Origin: Escallonia rubra | Lineage: Eukaryota > Streptophyta > Magnoliopsida > Escalloniales > Escalloniaceae | Direction of reading: 5' to 3' | Length of the DNA stretch: 64,000 bases | Assembly (NCBI GenBank): GCA_033065855.1 | Contig: JAVXUO010001816.1 | Location: 121,504-185,503, forward strand | In this document: positions 22,659-34,403 of the stretch, one piece after another | Position numbering within the stretch: position 1 is the first letter of the stretch | How the letters are laid out: every line of letters begins with the position of its first letter | Translations under genes and position numbers: made by a program | Notes under the pieces: model-generated | Seen by the model: the letters and a program-made list of their open reading frames with translations, nothing else | Databases searched by the model: none | What the model was told of the DNA's origin: nothing

Positions 22659-23962
22659 GACATGGTATCAGAGCTTAGGCATTATGATTCTTTAGACTCG
22701 AACCTAGGTGAAAAATTGAGCATAGGCTTAAATATTTCTGAGTGATATATTTGATGCTGGTGAAGCACAGTGTATGTGCTTAGAGATTCAGGTTTTTGGA
22801 AGTATCATTTTGTGTCTTGAACGAGGTTTCGGAGCAAAGTCTAAGGTTGATATCCTTTTTTAAGGTTTTGTTAATCAATAGTACTTTTAGTGGAAAGGTA
22901 CATTTGTGAAAACAAAATTTTGAGATTGTATAGACTACTAAGCCGAAGATCATATGTGATTGAGATTAAACTTTGAAAAGGTGGATTAGGTTTTGACTAA
23001 GTAGTTATCTGATGTTTTAGCATAAGATGGTGGGTTGGGCCAAATACACAATTGTAGAAAGTATGCTACTTGCCTTTAGAATTTAAAGATTTTTAAGTGT
23101 TAATCGAAGAGGATGATTGAGGGTTATAGCTATAATCTTTTGGTGTCTATGACTACCTCTATCAAATAGTAGTTATAAACGGAAAAGGTTGTGATTTCAA
23201 GATACAGGCAACATGGTGACAAGCATTTCTTTTTTTGGTGAATTTGAAAGAAGGTATTCGCATTACTAGATCTTTGTGCCACTTTACTTGTTTAATATTC
23301 TTTTGTGAGCATCTAAGTGTTAGATCTAGAAACTTGAAGTAGATACCCCTACGAAAAATCCTATGGTGGCCCTATGGTTTATACTTCTAGTCCCATCAAT
23401 TAATATCGATGATAGAGATTTCGTAGTTGACTAAATTTTTTGGATATGAAACACTTCGTTGTAATTTTGGGTATGGAATGATTGTCTTTCAATCATGCCA
23501 AGATAGATTGCTTCAAGAAAGAGGATGGTTAAAGGATAAGAGTATGATCTTATGATTAGTAGCTCTAACAACTAGTAGCTATAGGCTGTAAATGTTGTGA
23601 TTGAGAGATATAAGTGATGTGGTAGTTTAGAGACTTAAACTTTGTCAGATGCACGGTATGTGCGTGTATTTAGATTTTGAGTTCTTTTTAGGTAATACTT
23701 GTCACTATGATCGATTTGGTAATAGTTTGGAACCGGTTTACTTCGAGGCAACAGAGTGCCCAGCGAAAGCATGGTGGTCTTGGATGTGATGTGTAAGTAC
23801 TTATAGAAATTAGTTATCCATGTTGGCTAAGTCTGTGTAGTATGCTTCAAATGCTACCCGGTGGTATTAATTTTGGTGTCAAACAAATAAAAATAGATGA
23901 GAAAAATATTTATAGTTAGATGATCTCATGGTTTCGTTGAGTAAACTTGATAGAAATTGCGT
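22659..23962 (+). mobile_element. Non-coding interior (~1.3 kb) of the long-LTR element
   Basis: Starts with gacatggtatcagagc, i.e. primer-binding site tggtatcagagc at 22663-22674. No ORF above noise. It is collinear with the interior of the element at 25295-34243 (30489-31781): shared blocks include gtgattgagattanactttgana, ggattang-ttttgac, gagtacacaatngtagan and the 'aagtgttaa-cgaagangatgattgagg' run. Equal length and conserved text without coding capacity suggest a non-autonomous family moved in trans. Confidence 0.65.
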
Positions 23963-24031
23963 TGTCACATTTTAAACTGGGCCGGTCATAGAGCTAGCAC
24001 ACGGGCCTACCCGTGGGTTCGGGTCGTGACA
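23963..24031 (+). repeat. Remnant of the matching 3' LTR (69 bp)
   Basis: Begins tgtcacatttt and ends gggttcgggtcgtgaca; the last ~50 bases match the end of the LTR at 22658 (ggccggtca..agctagcacacgggcctac). Nearly the whole 3' LTR has been deleted internally. Confidence 0.6.
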
Positions 24032-24221
24032 ACGTTGGTTTGATTTCTCTCTGGAGCATACAAAGCAATCCTTGTAAAGGCCCGACCTCATATTTGTGTC
24101 ATGGTCTGTGAGTCTGCTCATTGTCTTGTGGTCTCTTCCATCCTATACTACAAAAATGTGTAGCTTTTTCGGTTATGTTTGCTTGTTTGCGAGCTCTTTC
24201 ACCGAGGGGCTTTGTAGACAT
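24032..24221 (+). other. Tat 3' region immediately before its LTR, no gene
   Basis: Continues the Tat 3' untranslated text after removal of the inserted element; no ORF or motif seen. Confidence 0.4.
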
Positions 24222-25237
24222 TGCATTTTTTTACTCATTTCTAATTTAGTAATTTTTGGGCTTATTTATTGATTAGAGTTTATTATTAGGGGTTAGGTTT
24301 GATAATATAACTCAATTAATTTAATCTAGTCTAGTAGTCCAGTCCAGTTGTCTAGATCATTCTAGTTGTCCAGTCAGTAGCTGGGCTAAGTCCAATCCAA
24401 CTATGTTAGCACAGTCCATGTTTTAGATTGTGATTTGTCTAGAAAATTTAAGGAATTATCTACGATTTATCCTTGATGCTAGGGATTAAATCATGGATAA
24501 TTTTTGAATCTGGTACATCCCATATAGGAAATCAGAGATAACTACTGAATTAGAGTCTGATAATCTCTCAAAATTTGAAATAAATATTACAAATTTATGG
24601 GATGAACCGACCAATTTTTGACAAACCCGCCGGCTAATTGACTTTTGTCAATCTTCTATTTTTATTAAATATTCAGTCTTATCATCATATTGCAGATTGA
24701 TATGACCATATTTATCATTTCTGACATCCAGACCTATATAAATACGGCCCTTGACTTGCATTTTTAGGATCCTTGCTTTTTTTCCCTGGAGCTCTTATAT
24801 GATTTCTCTTGAAAGTGGTGTATCATCTCTTAAGAGAAACTGGTCCTTATAATTTACTTTAAAGGGTCTTGCATCATGGATCCGTCACAGAGCCGTCCCG
24901 AGTCCTCTGGACAACCAGACCCACATGTATAGTTTACATTTTTCTTGTCTGGTTTAGTAGTCTAGAATTATTCCCCATTTCCCGGATCATATTTCGTTTC
25001 TAGTAAAAGATCACAAAAAAACTATTTTCATTCCTTAGTTCGACAATTCTCATAATGGTTTTGATTACAGTTTGTCCGACCGGATACGTAAGTCATTCGA
25101 TCCCCGATGTCGAGTTCAAGTCAATAATAAGGAAGTAAACCTAGGGTTTTATGTTATTGCATGTTTATGTGTTGAAAAGGCCAAAAATAAATAGAAATGG
25201 AGTAGATATTGAAAGGGTATGGCTGGTGCCTAACACC

Positions 25238-25303
25238 TTCCCGTCATATAACTTAGTCCTTTGTAACACCTTCCCGTCATATAACTTAGTCCCTTGTAAC
25301 ACC
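25238..25303. repeat. 33-bp tandem duplication across an insertion junction
   Basis: Units 25238-25270 and 25271-25303 both read ttcccgtcatataacttagtcc(t/c)-ttgtaacacc. The last nine bases are the first bases of the inserted LTR, so the duplication includes both target DNA and the LTR edge and arose after, or during, insertion. Confidence 0.85.
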
Positions 25304-25809
25304 TCGTACTTTTTCGAAGTGTTAGAAATAATTATCTGTTGGTCCAAAAAATTAAAGGGCGATAATTTTGAGCGGTACTTGAAAGTTAGTAGAGTATGAA
25401 AGGTGAAAATTATTTTGGGGTCAAAATATAATTTGAGAAAATTTTGGGGCCATTTTGTAATTATGGAAAGTGTTGGGGGCTATTTTGCAATTAGGAAATT
25501 AGGCATTATGTGTGTCAAAATTTTAGGGAAAAATTGTCTTAGAGGTTGCCACCTCCTACTTTCGTGTTGGGTGATGACTAATGTAATTTAAAGGGATGGG
25601 AAGCAAGAAAAGAAAAGAAAAACAAGGAAATAAACATCACAGTAACTTAGCAAGAAGAAGAAAGAACATGAAGAAAGAAAAAGAGAGAGGAAGGGAAGAA
25701 GGAGGAATTCACGAAGGTAATCCCTTCAATTTTAGTGTGTGATTTTCGGTATGTGCGTGTGTTCAATGTGGTTGAGGTTTGTGTGTGTCATTGCGCAGCG
25801 TGTGGGCAA

Positions 25810-26065
25810 GTTTGCTCTGTGTGTGTGTGTGTGTGTGTGTGTGAAGGTTTTTTGGAGTGTGAAGTGTGTGTTTGTGTGACTATGTGGTGTGTGTATGTGT
25901 GTGTGTGCGTAATTCGGGCAGGTGTGTGTATGTGTGTGTATAATTGTGTTAGGGTGTGTCTTGGTGTGTGTAGGATGTGTTGGGGTGCGAAGTGTGTATA
26001 TGTGTGTGTGGGTACAGGGAAGTGGAGGAATGTGTGATTGTAACTGGGTTTGTGTGTGTGTGTTT
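25810..26065. repeat. TG/CA-rich microsatellite region in LTR
   Basis: Runs of (gt)n at 25819-25842 and scattered gtgtgtgt elsewhere to 26062. Corresponding TG-rich blocks lie at the same relative place in the other LTRs (32290-32520 and 45355-45670). Confidence 0.8.
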
Positions 26066-26905
26066 AACTGGAAAAAGAGGGGTTGCCGAGACGAAGAAGA
26101 ACATGGGATGAACAATAAAGTCAATTAGGGTTATTAAGGGTAGAACTTCAAAGTGTCGCAAAACCTTTACTATTACATCAGTTCACTAAGTGACTTTTAA
26201 AGGCCAATTCTAAGCAAATTTTGGCCAATTGCAAGACAGTAACCTCTTTTATTTTCAAGAGATGTACATTATGGAATTTCATAGGACTTATCTGTGTTCA
26301 CGAAGGACGTTAAATAGTTGCATCTATAAAAAGGGGTTATCAATTTATTTAATAAAGCAAATTAGGTTATTTTTATCTGAAAATTTTAGGAGAACCTGAT
26401 ATTACTGATACGTCTCAGTTACTACAATTTTTCTTGTCATTTTGAGGCAGATAGCTATTTTTAGCAAAACTGGCCTTTGAACGCTTGACTCAGATACCGG
26501 TTATGGATTTTCGAGTGAAAAATTTCTCGAAATACTTTCTAGTCCAATATTCAGTTTATGTTACATAAAGGGGGTTGAAAGTATTTTTCAGATTTTTGTT
26601 GCTACGATAGCCACTATGGGGTACTTTGGTAATTTTTCACCCGAGAGGGGGTGTTTTGGTACTTTTACGTACAAGAGGGTTGTTTTGGTAAATTCAGATA
26701 CGATGGGTAAATTTTAATTATTTTACTTATAAGAAGGGTGTTCTAGTAATTTGGATGTGAGAGGGTTATTTTTGGTAATTTTTCAGGCAAAGGGTATTTT
26801 TGTAATTTTACATACCCGGGTAATTCTGAGATTAGGATTGAGTTTGTATTGGGTTTATAGTATCTTATAAAGATTGTATTATGATATTTGGATTGTTCTG
26901 TTTAG

Positions 26906-26953
26906 GTTAACGCAGAGGATTTTTCGGTTCGGATAGCCCAGCTTGGGATCCAA
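26906..26953 (+). other. Putative conserved 48-bp internal exon in the LTR
   Basis: Flanked by gttctgtttag on the left and caa|gtaaggg on the right. The 3' LTR has the same layout at 33048-33095 (also 48 bp; ttctattcag..cac|gtaaggg) and the solo LTR at 46761-46807 (tctcatttag..tag|gtaaggg). Acceptor and donor are conserved while the inner bases differ, which is the pattern of selected splice sites. No RNA evidence available. Confidence 0.45.
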
Positions 26954-27841
26954 GTAAGGGATTTCTATCCGAACCCTAAAGTTCATCGGCTTGTGTTTGT
27001 ATTCATCTTTTTGAATTGTTTTTTGGCTATTATGGACTTTGAGTAAGGATTTCTAGAATTTATATCCATATCTCAAATTCATAGTGTTCGTATATGTTTT
27101 TTCGAATTGTTCATGGTTATTCTTGAATTTCGAGTGATGAATTGATATCAGTATGTTTATTTGCCATGGAAACTCTAATATCAAGCCTTAATCGGTTATT
27201 TGAATTCATGTCGATGCTCATGTCTTATTGCATGCTGAGCATTGAATTATTTGTTGATTCAATGATTGTTGATCTTGCCAAATGCGTGTCTTGAACATTC
27301 ATAAGTATCTTGGTTTTGAAATACGTTTCGTGTAACATGGCTTAAGTAATTTTGATCAATGATAGTGCTCCAGTGATTTGTCTGTGTGCATGATAATGTT
27401 ATGATTCTCATATAATTGAGCTTTGGCAGATCCTTTTGAGGATACTAGAAGCAAGATGCTGAAGTGCTATGTTTGATGTGTAAAAATGGATATTGAATCG
27501 GTTTACTACTTGTTTAGGTTACTAAGCCATGATCACTCTTTGTTCGGGTTACTAAATCACGATCACTCTTTAAATGATTGTTTTGATATCTGATTGATGG
27601 GGATTGAGTTGAAATTCTTTCCTATATTGTTATCAAACTATGATTGTTTAAAACCCTTCCCCATATTTTCTTTGAAATGATTGTAGTCATCTTGAAATTC
27701 CCCACAAAATTATCATTGAATTGAATCTTGAATCATTTTGTAGTTCTTTTGTTTGTTCCTTGAGTGAACTTATTGAGCTTTCAAAAACTCACTCTTATTT
27801 GATTCCCTTCGGCAGGAAACGAACATCAGTAGATTGCTCAT

Positions 27842-30218
27842 CTAACAGCCCGAAATTTTTGAAACATTAACACTCGCTCGATCGTTTACACTAAGACAAT
27901 AATACCCTCAAACTCAACCAATTTTATACCGTCAGCCAGTCAGAGCAACTAAACCATCGAATAAGATAATACTCTAAATATACTGTCATACTTGAAACAT
28001 CAAGTCTAAGTAAAAAATTCTAAATAGCAACACTGACCCATGCAGGGGTTCTAACTAAATCTCCTCACCTTCCCACGTCTAGCTGCCATCACGGCATTCC
28101 AATGCGCCCAAGGTCCTATCTTCCTTAGGCAGCCATGGCTGCCATGACAACAAATCCACAAGGTGCAAAACAACCCCTTATCACTGGTTCCGTCCCAAAC
28201 CCATATCCCCTCACGCGGCTACTATACCCACTCGCACATTCGAACGTTTACGGCAGCCACATGGCTGCTTCCTTCCCATGTATACCAGTACCCACAACCC
28301 ACCATTTCTCATAGACCCCTATACCTATATGTATATTAATACCTACAATTTAAACCGCCTCATGGCAGTGACCTTTCACAGGAGTGAAGGAAGATGTAGG
28401 AGACCACTGCCAAGAGGCAGTGGTTGTGAAAGGTCAGTGTGAGCATGTTACTATTGAGTGTGTGTGTGTGTGTGTGTTTAAATGTGTACAATGAGAAAGG
28501 AAGGTGTGCAATTGTGAAATAGTCGGCATCGGGTTAGCGTTAAGTGAGATGCGTGCAAAGGGCAGTGTACAATGATTGTTAACGCATAAGTTTTTTTAAA
28601 GTATAATACTTTAGACTAAACTACAATCTCTGGCAAAAATTTGTAATTTTCTAAGAAATGTATGCATTTTTAATATTTTCTGTAAACTTAGATTTTAAAA
28701 ATTCTTTTGGAGTCTTTAAACTCATGAAAATGTTTTGGAAAAATTAGAATAATGTTTTTATAGTATTAGAAAGACTCAACAAAAGTTTAGTAATTTTTGG
28801 AGTTGATTTATTATCATTTTCCGTAACGCATTGAATTTAGCAAAATGAAAAATAAAGAAATAGTTTTAGTGCCTTTTAAATTTTGATCTCTATTCCTATA
28901 ATTTTTATACATATATTAAGTCTCTTATAAAAATCATGAGTCTTTATTTTCAGCTAGAAGCAATTATGGCAAAATATTGGTTTTTAGTATATTTAAAGAA
29001 ATTATTTTTAATTCAAAAAATAATAAAAAATGTTCATAATTTTATATTTTTATTCCATATGCTGTATGAAGCTATAAATAATGCTTAATGAACGTTATAA
29101 ACATTTTTTTGGATATTTCTTAGTCTCGAGGAGTGACGAGTTTCGAGGTAGGTTGGCCGTGTGTTAAACCGCTTCGAATTTTGTCATTTTCGGGTAGAGA
29201 AATGGGTACGATGTGGATAGTTATATTAGGTTTATAATACATTAGTATTGACAGTGTTCTGATAAATGACTTTGCCAACCTAGGTTAACTTCGAAGATAG
29301 TGTTTTTAGCTTCAGCACTTGGATCGAGGTAACGATTTCTATCCGAAACTCAATTCATCAATTTGTCCTCGTATATTTTTTAAAATTGCTATCGAATTTC
29401 TTTGGACTCTGTTATATTTGTTATGAGAATGCGTTATTTGCCTTTTATACATTTTCTTGAGCCTTAAGCGTTTATTTAAAATCCTCATTGATGCTCGATA
29501 TTTATTACTCTTTGGGCATCGATTTTTTCGTTGCATTATCGATTATTGCATTATGTATATTGACATGAGTTAGTGTATTGAGGAGTTATAAGGATGGTCT
29601 GTATCAGGGGTGATATAAGGATGGTCTGTTATTGTCAGGAGATGCTTAAGGGTCTAGCTAGTGTTCATATGCATATATAACCACAGTGTTAGTGAGCATC
29701 GCCTTTGTGGCTTTGCTAAGTGATTACCCTGCACTACCTGTGTGGTTCTGCTAAGTGTTTCATTGCACTGCCTGTGTGGCTTTGATTCCACTCATGTTCA
29801 ATATCATCTGCATCATTTCAGTGTGATTGAAATTGTTTCTGTCTCTATATCTGGTTTTTAGGAATTGCGTTGAATCTCTTCCCTTATCGTTTTTGAAGTG
29901 AATCTGATAATCGTTTGTATTCTTTAATCTGAATTTTTTAGCAACCTTACTGAGCTCCCAAAAGCCAAGCGAAGGAAATAAAATTAAGTTTTAGTCTTGG
30001 TTATTATAACCCCTGCGTGGGTCAGTGTTGCTATTTAGAATTTTTGACTTAGACTTGATGTTTCAAGTATGACAGTATATTTAGAGTATTATCTTATTCG
30101 CTGATTTAGTTGCTCTGACTGGCTGACGGTATAAAATTGGTTGAGTTTGAGGGTATTACTGTCTTAGTGTAAATGATCGAGCGAGTGTTAATGTTTCAGA
30201 AATTTTGGAATGTTACAA
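27842..30218. mobile_element. 2377-bp insert with ~210-bp terminal inverted repeats and 5-bp target duplication
   Basis: Target duplication ctcat at 27837-27841 and 30219-30223; the 3' LTR lacks the insert at the matching place (33970). The outer ~210 bases (27842-28050 and 30008-30218) are near-perfect inverted repeats containing aacattaacactcgctcgatc. Yet the right end, ggaatgttaca(a), and its upstream text (gacccntgcgtgggtcagtg, ggatcgaggtaacgattt) match LTR ends of this retrotransposon family. It looks like an LTR whose 5' portion was replaced by an inverted copy of its 3' end. No coding region; a smaller hairpin occurs at 28360-28440 (agtgacctttcacag / ctgtgaaaggtcagt-like arms). Confidence 0.75.
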
Positions 30219-30488
30219 CTCATGGATGGGTTAGAGCCTGAGCAAGATTTTGGAGGGCCCACCCATATGTTGAGTATTAAGACCCTTGCATTGGTCAGTA
30301 TTATTAAGAACTTAATTTTTAGAAGTATAAGTTTGTTTTTTTAGACTATGTATTTTGGATAATTTGAGTTAATGTCTATTTAAAAGCTCTGAAGTTCATA
30401 TCAGAATAACACATGATGTGATGTGATGTGGTGGGTTAACGCTCCTAGAATTCAGGGCGTCGGAGCTCCAAATTTTCGGGTCGTTACA

Positions 30489-31781
30489 GTTGGTATCATA
30501 GCAATACGGTCTTGTGGTACTTAGAGCTTAGGTATGACCTTCTATAGACTCTAGAGCCTAAGAAAATTTGTGATTGAGATTAGACTTTGAGACTGTGGAT
30601 TACATTTTGACAATTTATTTGATGTTTCCGTATAAGGATAAGATTATGGCCGAGTACACAATAGTAGATTCCATGTTATTGGCTTTAGAATTGAAAGATT
30701 CTAAGTGTTAACCAAAGAAGATGATTGAAGGATACGACTATAAATTTTTGGTAAGTGATGTGATTAGGAGTCATAAGTGATGTGATAACTTAGAGCCTTA
30801 AACTTTAGTGAAGGTGCGATACATGCTTGTATAGAATCATATTTTTGCGCCATTTTAAGGTTACAGATTTCTCTGTGATGGATTCAGTAATAATTTGAAC
30901 TTGTTTGGTTTGAGACATCAGAGTGCACAGTGATAGCACAGTGGTCAAAGTTTATCCGTCTTTAATGTGATATGAAAGTGCTCGTAGGAACTTATTATCC
31001 ATATTGGCTATGTCAAAGTTTTGATGACTCTAATTATGGCTTTGTATAGGCTTACATTTCGATCACATATAGGCTAGTATAAGGCTGGGGAGGTGAAAAG
31101 AATGGAAGTTAGAACTCAAGGTTGGATTTTGTAGAGTGCAAGTCATACATGATCATAGCTTAGTACTTTAGTACACCATGGGCTTGAAGTTAAGCTTGAT
31201 ATTGTTAAGTATAATGTGCAAAGAGGGTAATATGGTATATTATCAGTATCATGCACTGGAAGTATGATGGATTAGAGATTGATTTAATTCATTCTATATG
31301 CATTGAATTTTTAGCGCTATAAATTTATTTCACTAAGTTTTGTACCGGCTAAGTCATCGTTCGTGAAGTTCTGAAATGGTTAGAGTGTAAGTGATAATTT
31401 GACATGTTTGAGCTTAGCATTAAGACATGAAATCCGAGGTCAAATTTCTTTTAACGAGGGAGGACGTAATATCTGGGTGGTTTGCGGTCAATTGTGATAT
31501 GTTAGTTCCACTTTCAAGAATCATTGTGTATTAAGTGAGGCTTCAGTGCTTAGCAACGAGTAATGGTATAAATGGAGATAGAATTAAACGTAGAGGTCGT
31601 TTTACACAATTTTGGTAACTGTAAACATGTGAAAAATTATTTCTAGCATGGGGGGACTTGTGATGTAAGAATATTGTTATTTGAAGTGCACGTTGATGGA
31701 TATTGCGATCAGATATAATCATGAGTAGCAATTTAAGAAACATCCAATTTCAAGGACAAAATTTTTGTAAGGTGGGCAGAA
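30489..31781 (+). other. Non-coding interior of the non-autonomous element
   Basis: Primer-binding site to polypurine tract, 1293 bp, no usable ORF (the longest, on the minus strand at 31543-31743, has no features). Conserved with 22659-23962. Ends with caaggacaaaatttttgtaa then ggtgggcagaa, the usual text before the 3' LTR in chromovirus-like elements. Confidence 0.75.
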
Positions 31782-34243
31782 TGTAATACCCCGTACTTTT
31801 TTTAGGTGTTAGAAATAATTATCTATTTGTTCGAAAAATAAAAGGCAATAATTTTGACCGATACTCAGGAATTAGTAGAGTATGAAAAATTAAAAGGATT
31901 TTAGGGTCAAAATGTAATTTTAGAAAGTGTTGGGGCCATTCTGTAATTAAAGGAAGTGTTGGGGGCTATTTTTTAATTTTGAAATTATGCATCATATATG
32001 TGTCAAAATTTTAGGAAAAATTTCTTAGAGGTTGCCACCTCCTGCTTTTGTTGGGTGGTGAATAATGTAATTTGAAGTATTAAGAGATAGGAATTAAAGG
32101 AATGAAAAAGAAAATAAAAAGTAAGAAAGAATACAGTAACAAGGAAAGAAATAGAACACGGTAACTTGGCAAGAAGAAAGAAAAAGAGAGAGAAAGAGAA
32201 GAAGGAGGAATTTGTGAAGGTAATCCCTCCAATCTTAGTGTGTGATTTTCAGTGTGTTGTGTGTTAAATTAAGGGTATAAAAGTGTGTGTCTTGGTGAGG
32301 TTTGTGTGTGTTTTTCAATGTATTGCCTAGTGGGTGTCTGTGTTTTTGGTATGTGAAGTGTGTGTTTGTGTGAGTGTGAGTGTGTGTGTAATTATGTACG
32401 TAAGTGTGATAGGGTGTGTGTTAGTGTGTGTATTAGAGCATGTGAGGGTGTGAAGTGTGTGTATGTGTGTGTCGGTAAAAGGAAGTGGAGGAGTGTGTCA
32501 TTGTAAGGGGGTTTGTGTGTCTGTTTAACTGGAAAAAGAGTGGCTAACGGGAGGAAGAAGAACAAGGAATGATTAGTAAAGTCAATTACGGTAATTAAGG
32601 GTTGAACTGCGAAGTGTCGCTAAAAACCCTTTACTATTACAGCAATTCACTAAGTGATATTTTTAGGCCATTTCTGGGCAAATTTTGGCCAAGTGCAAAG
32701 CAGAATTTTTAAAGTGTTTTTAATATTTTTTGTTGCTACGATAGCCACTAGGGGTGTTTTGGTAATTTTTCACCCGATAGGGTGTATTTTGGTAATTTTA
32801 TGTACAATAGGGCTGTTTTGGTAGTAAATTCACATATGATTCATATATTTTGATTATTTTACTTACGAGATGGGTGTTCTGGTGATTTAGATATGAGAGG
32901 GGTATTTTTGGTAATTTTACACGCAAGGGGTATTTTGGTAATTTTACATACCCGGGAATTCGGTCTTTTTGAGATTAGGATTGAATTACTATTGAGTTTA
33001 TAGTATTGTAGAATAGATTATTCTAATAATTGAATTGTTCTATTCAGGTTAACGCGGAGGGATTTTCAATTAGGATAGCTTAACTTCGGATCCACGTAAG
33101 GGTTTATATCCAAACCCTAAAATTCATCAGCTTGTGTTTGTGTTCTTTCTTCTAAATTGTTGTGGCTATTGTTCGACTCTGAGTAAGGATTTCTATCTAA
33201 ACCCTAAGGAGAGGATTTCTATCTGAACCTCAAATTCATCGTTGTGTTCGTATATGTTCTTTTGACTTATTCAGGGCTATTCTTGAACTCTGATTGATGA
33301 ATTGATATCATCATGTTTATTTTCCATGGAAACCCTAATTTCAAGCCTTAATCGGTTATTTGAATTCATGTGATGCTCATCTCTTATTGCATGCCGAGCA
33401 TTGAATTATTTGTTGATTCAGTGGTTGTTGATCTTGCTCAAATGCTTGTCTTGAACATTGATAAGTATCTTGGTTTTGAAATACGTTTCGTGTGACATGG
33501 CTTAAGTAATTTCGATCAATAATAGTGCTCCATGATTTGTCCGTTTGCATGATAGGTTATGATTCTGATACAGCTGAGCTTTGGCGGATCCGTTTGAGGA
33601 TGCCTGAAGCAAGATGTTGAACTGCTATGTTTGATGTGCAAAATGGATATTGAATTGGTTTACTAGTTGTTCAGGTTACTAAGCTACGATTACTTTTCAA
33701 ATTATTATTTTGTTATCTGATTGAAGGGGATTGATTGGAAATTCTTCTGCGTATTGTTATCAAAATATGTGCAATTGTTTGAAACCTTTCCCTATATTCT
33801 CTTCGAATTATATGTACTCGTTTTGAATTTCCTCGGAAAATTATCATCGAATTGAGTCTTGAATCATTTTGTAGTTCTTCCATTTCTTCCTTGAGTGACC
33901 TTACTGAGCTATTAAAAGCTCATACTTATTTGATTCCCATTGCAGGTAATGAACATTAGTAGATTGTTCAGGGATGGTTCAGAGCCTAAGCGAGATTTTG
34001 GAGTGCCCACTACTATGTTGAATAGTAGGACCCCTGTGTGGGTCAACACTGTTATGAACTTAACTTAATAGTTTAAGTTTGTTGGTTTTTTTAGATTGTA
34101 TATTTTGGAAAATTTGAGTTAATGCCTATTTAGAAGCTCTGAAGTTTATATCAGAATAACGTCTGATGTGATATGATGTGATGTGGTAGGTTAACGCTCT
34201 GAGAGTTCGGGGCGTCGGAGCTTCGAATTTTCAGGTCGTTACA
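31782..34243 (+). repeat. 3' LTR of the non-autonomous element (2462 bp)
   Basis: Starts tgtaataccccgtac, ends caggtcgttaca. Contains the same donor-like aag|gtaatccct (gt at 32220), TG block, 48-bp putative exon (33048-33095) and 'ttttggtaattt' motifs as the 5' LTR. Substantially diverged from it, so the insertion is old. Confidence 0.85.
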
Positions 34244-34403
34244 TCCCCGAACCTATTTCTCTTAATTCAATAGATTAATAGCCTTCTTGTACATTTTTAG
34301 AGTCATATTTGAATTTTTCTTATTTTCCTTTGTTTAATGAAATAAGATGGTGACTCCCTAAAATCTTCCATTCTGGGGGATATTTCCGAGGCGGTCCGCA
34401 ACA

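Larger units (their letters stand above)
25295..30488 (+). repeat. 5' LTR of the non-autonomous element (contains 2.4-kb insert)
   Basis: Collinear with 31782-34243. Landmarks: purine-rich stretch then aag|gtaatccct (gt at 25717), TG-rich block (25740-26060), a series of 'ttttggtaattt' periodic motifs (26600-26830), putative internal exon 26906-26953, gtaaggg donor, then gggtcgttaca. ORFs in the TG block (for example 25735-26037 and its complement) are microsatellite translations, not genes. Confidence 0.85.
25295..34243 (+). mobile_element. Non-autonomous long-LTR retrotransposon with 1293-bp non-coding interior
   Basis: LTRs start tgtaa(c/t)acc(t/c)cgtac and end gggtcgttaca/aggtcgttaca. 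Primer-binding site tggtatcatagc is at 30491-30502, polypurine tract ggtgggcagaa at 31771-31781. Flanks tccct and tcccc are a 5-bp target duplication with one mismatch. No gag or pol; only short spurious ORFs. LTR terminal text and PPT resemble chromovirus-type gypsy elements, so a related autonomous element may supply the proteins. The 5' LTR is enlarged by an insert (27842-30218). Confidence 0.85.
24222..34403 (+). mobile_element. Tat-lineage LTR, plus strand, split by a nested element
   Basis: Begins tgcatttttttactc and ends gcggtccgcaaca. Removing 25295-34243 plus 5 bp leaves about 1.23 kb that matches the minus-strand LTR 1732-5747. Near the end aataagatggtgactccc and gaggcggtccgc are the hallmark end text of Tat LTRs. 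Its left neighbour is Tat 3' region, so it is best read as the 3' LTR of the element whose pol remnant is at 5753-7800. Its right neighbour is minus-strand pol with no matching target duplication, so a rearrangement is likely. Confidence 0.7.

Noticed and set aside
25732..26161. ORFs rich in Cys-Val or Thr-His
   Set aside because: They translate the TG/CA microsatellite of the LTR.
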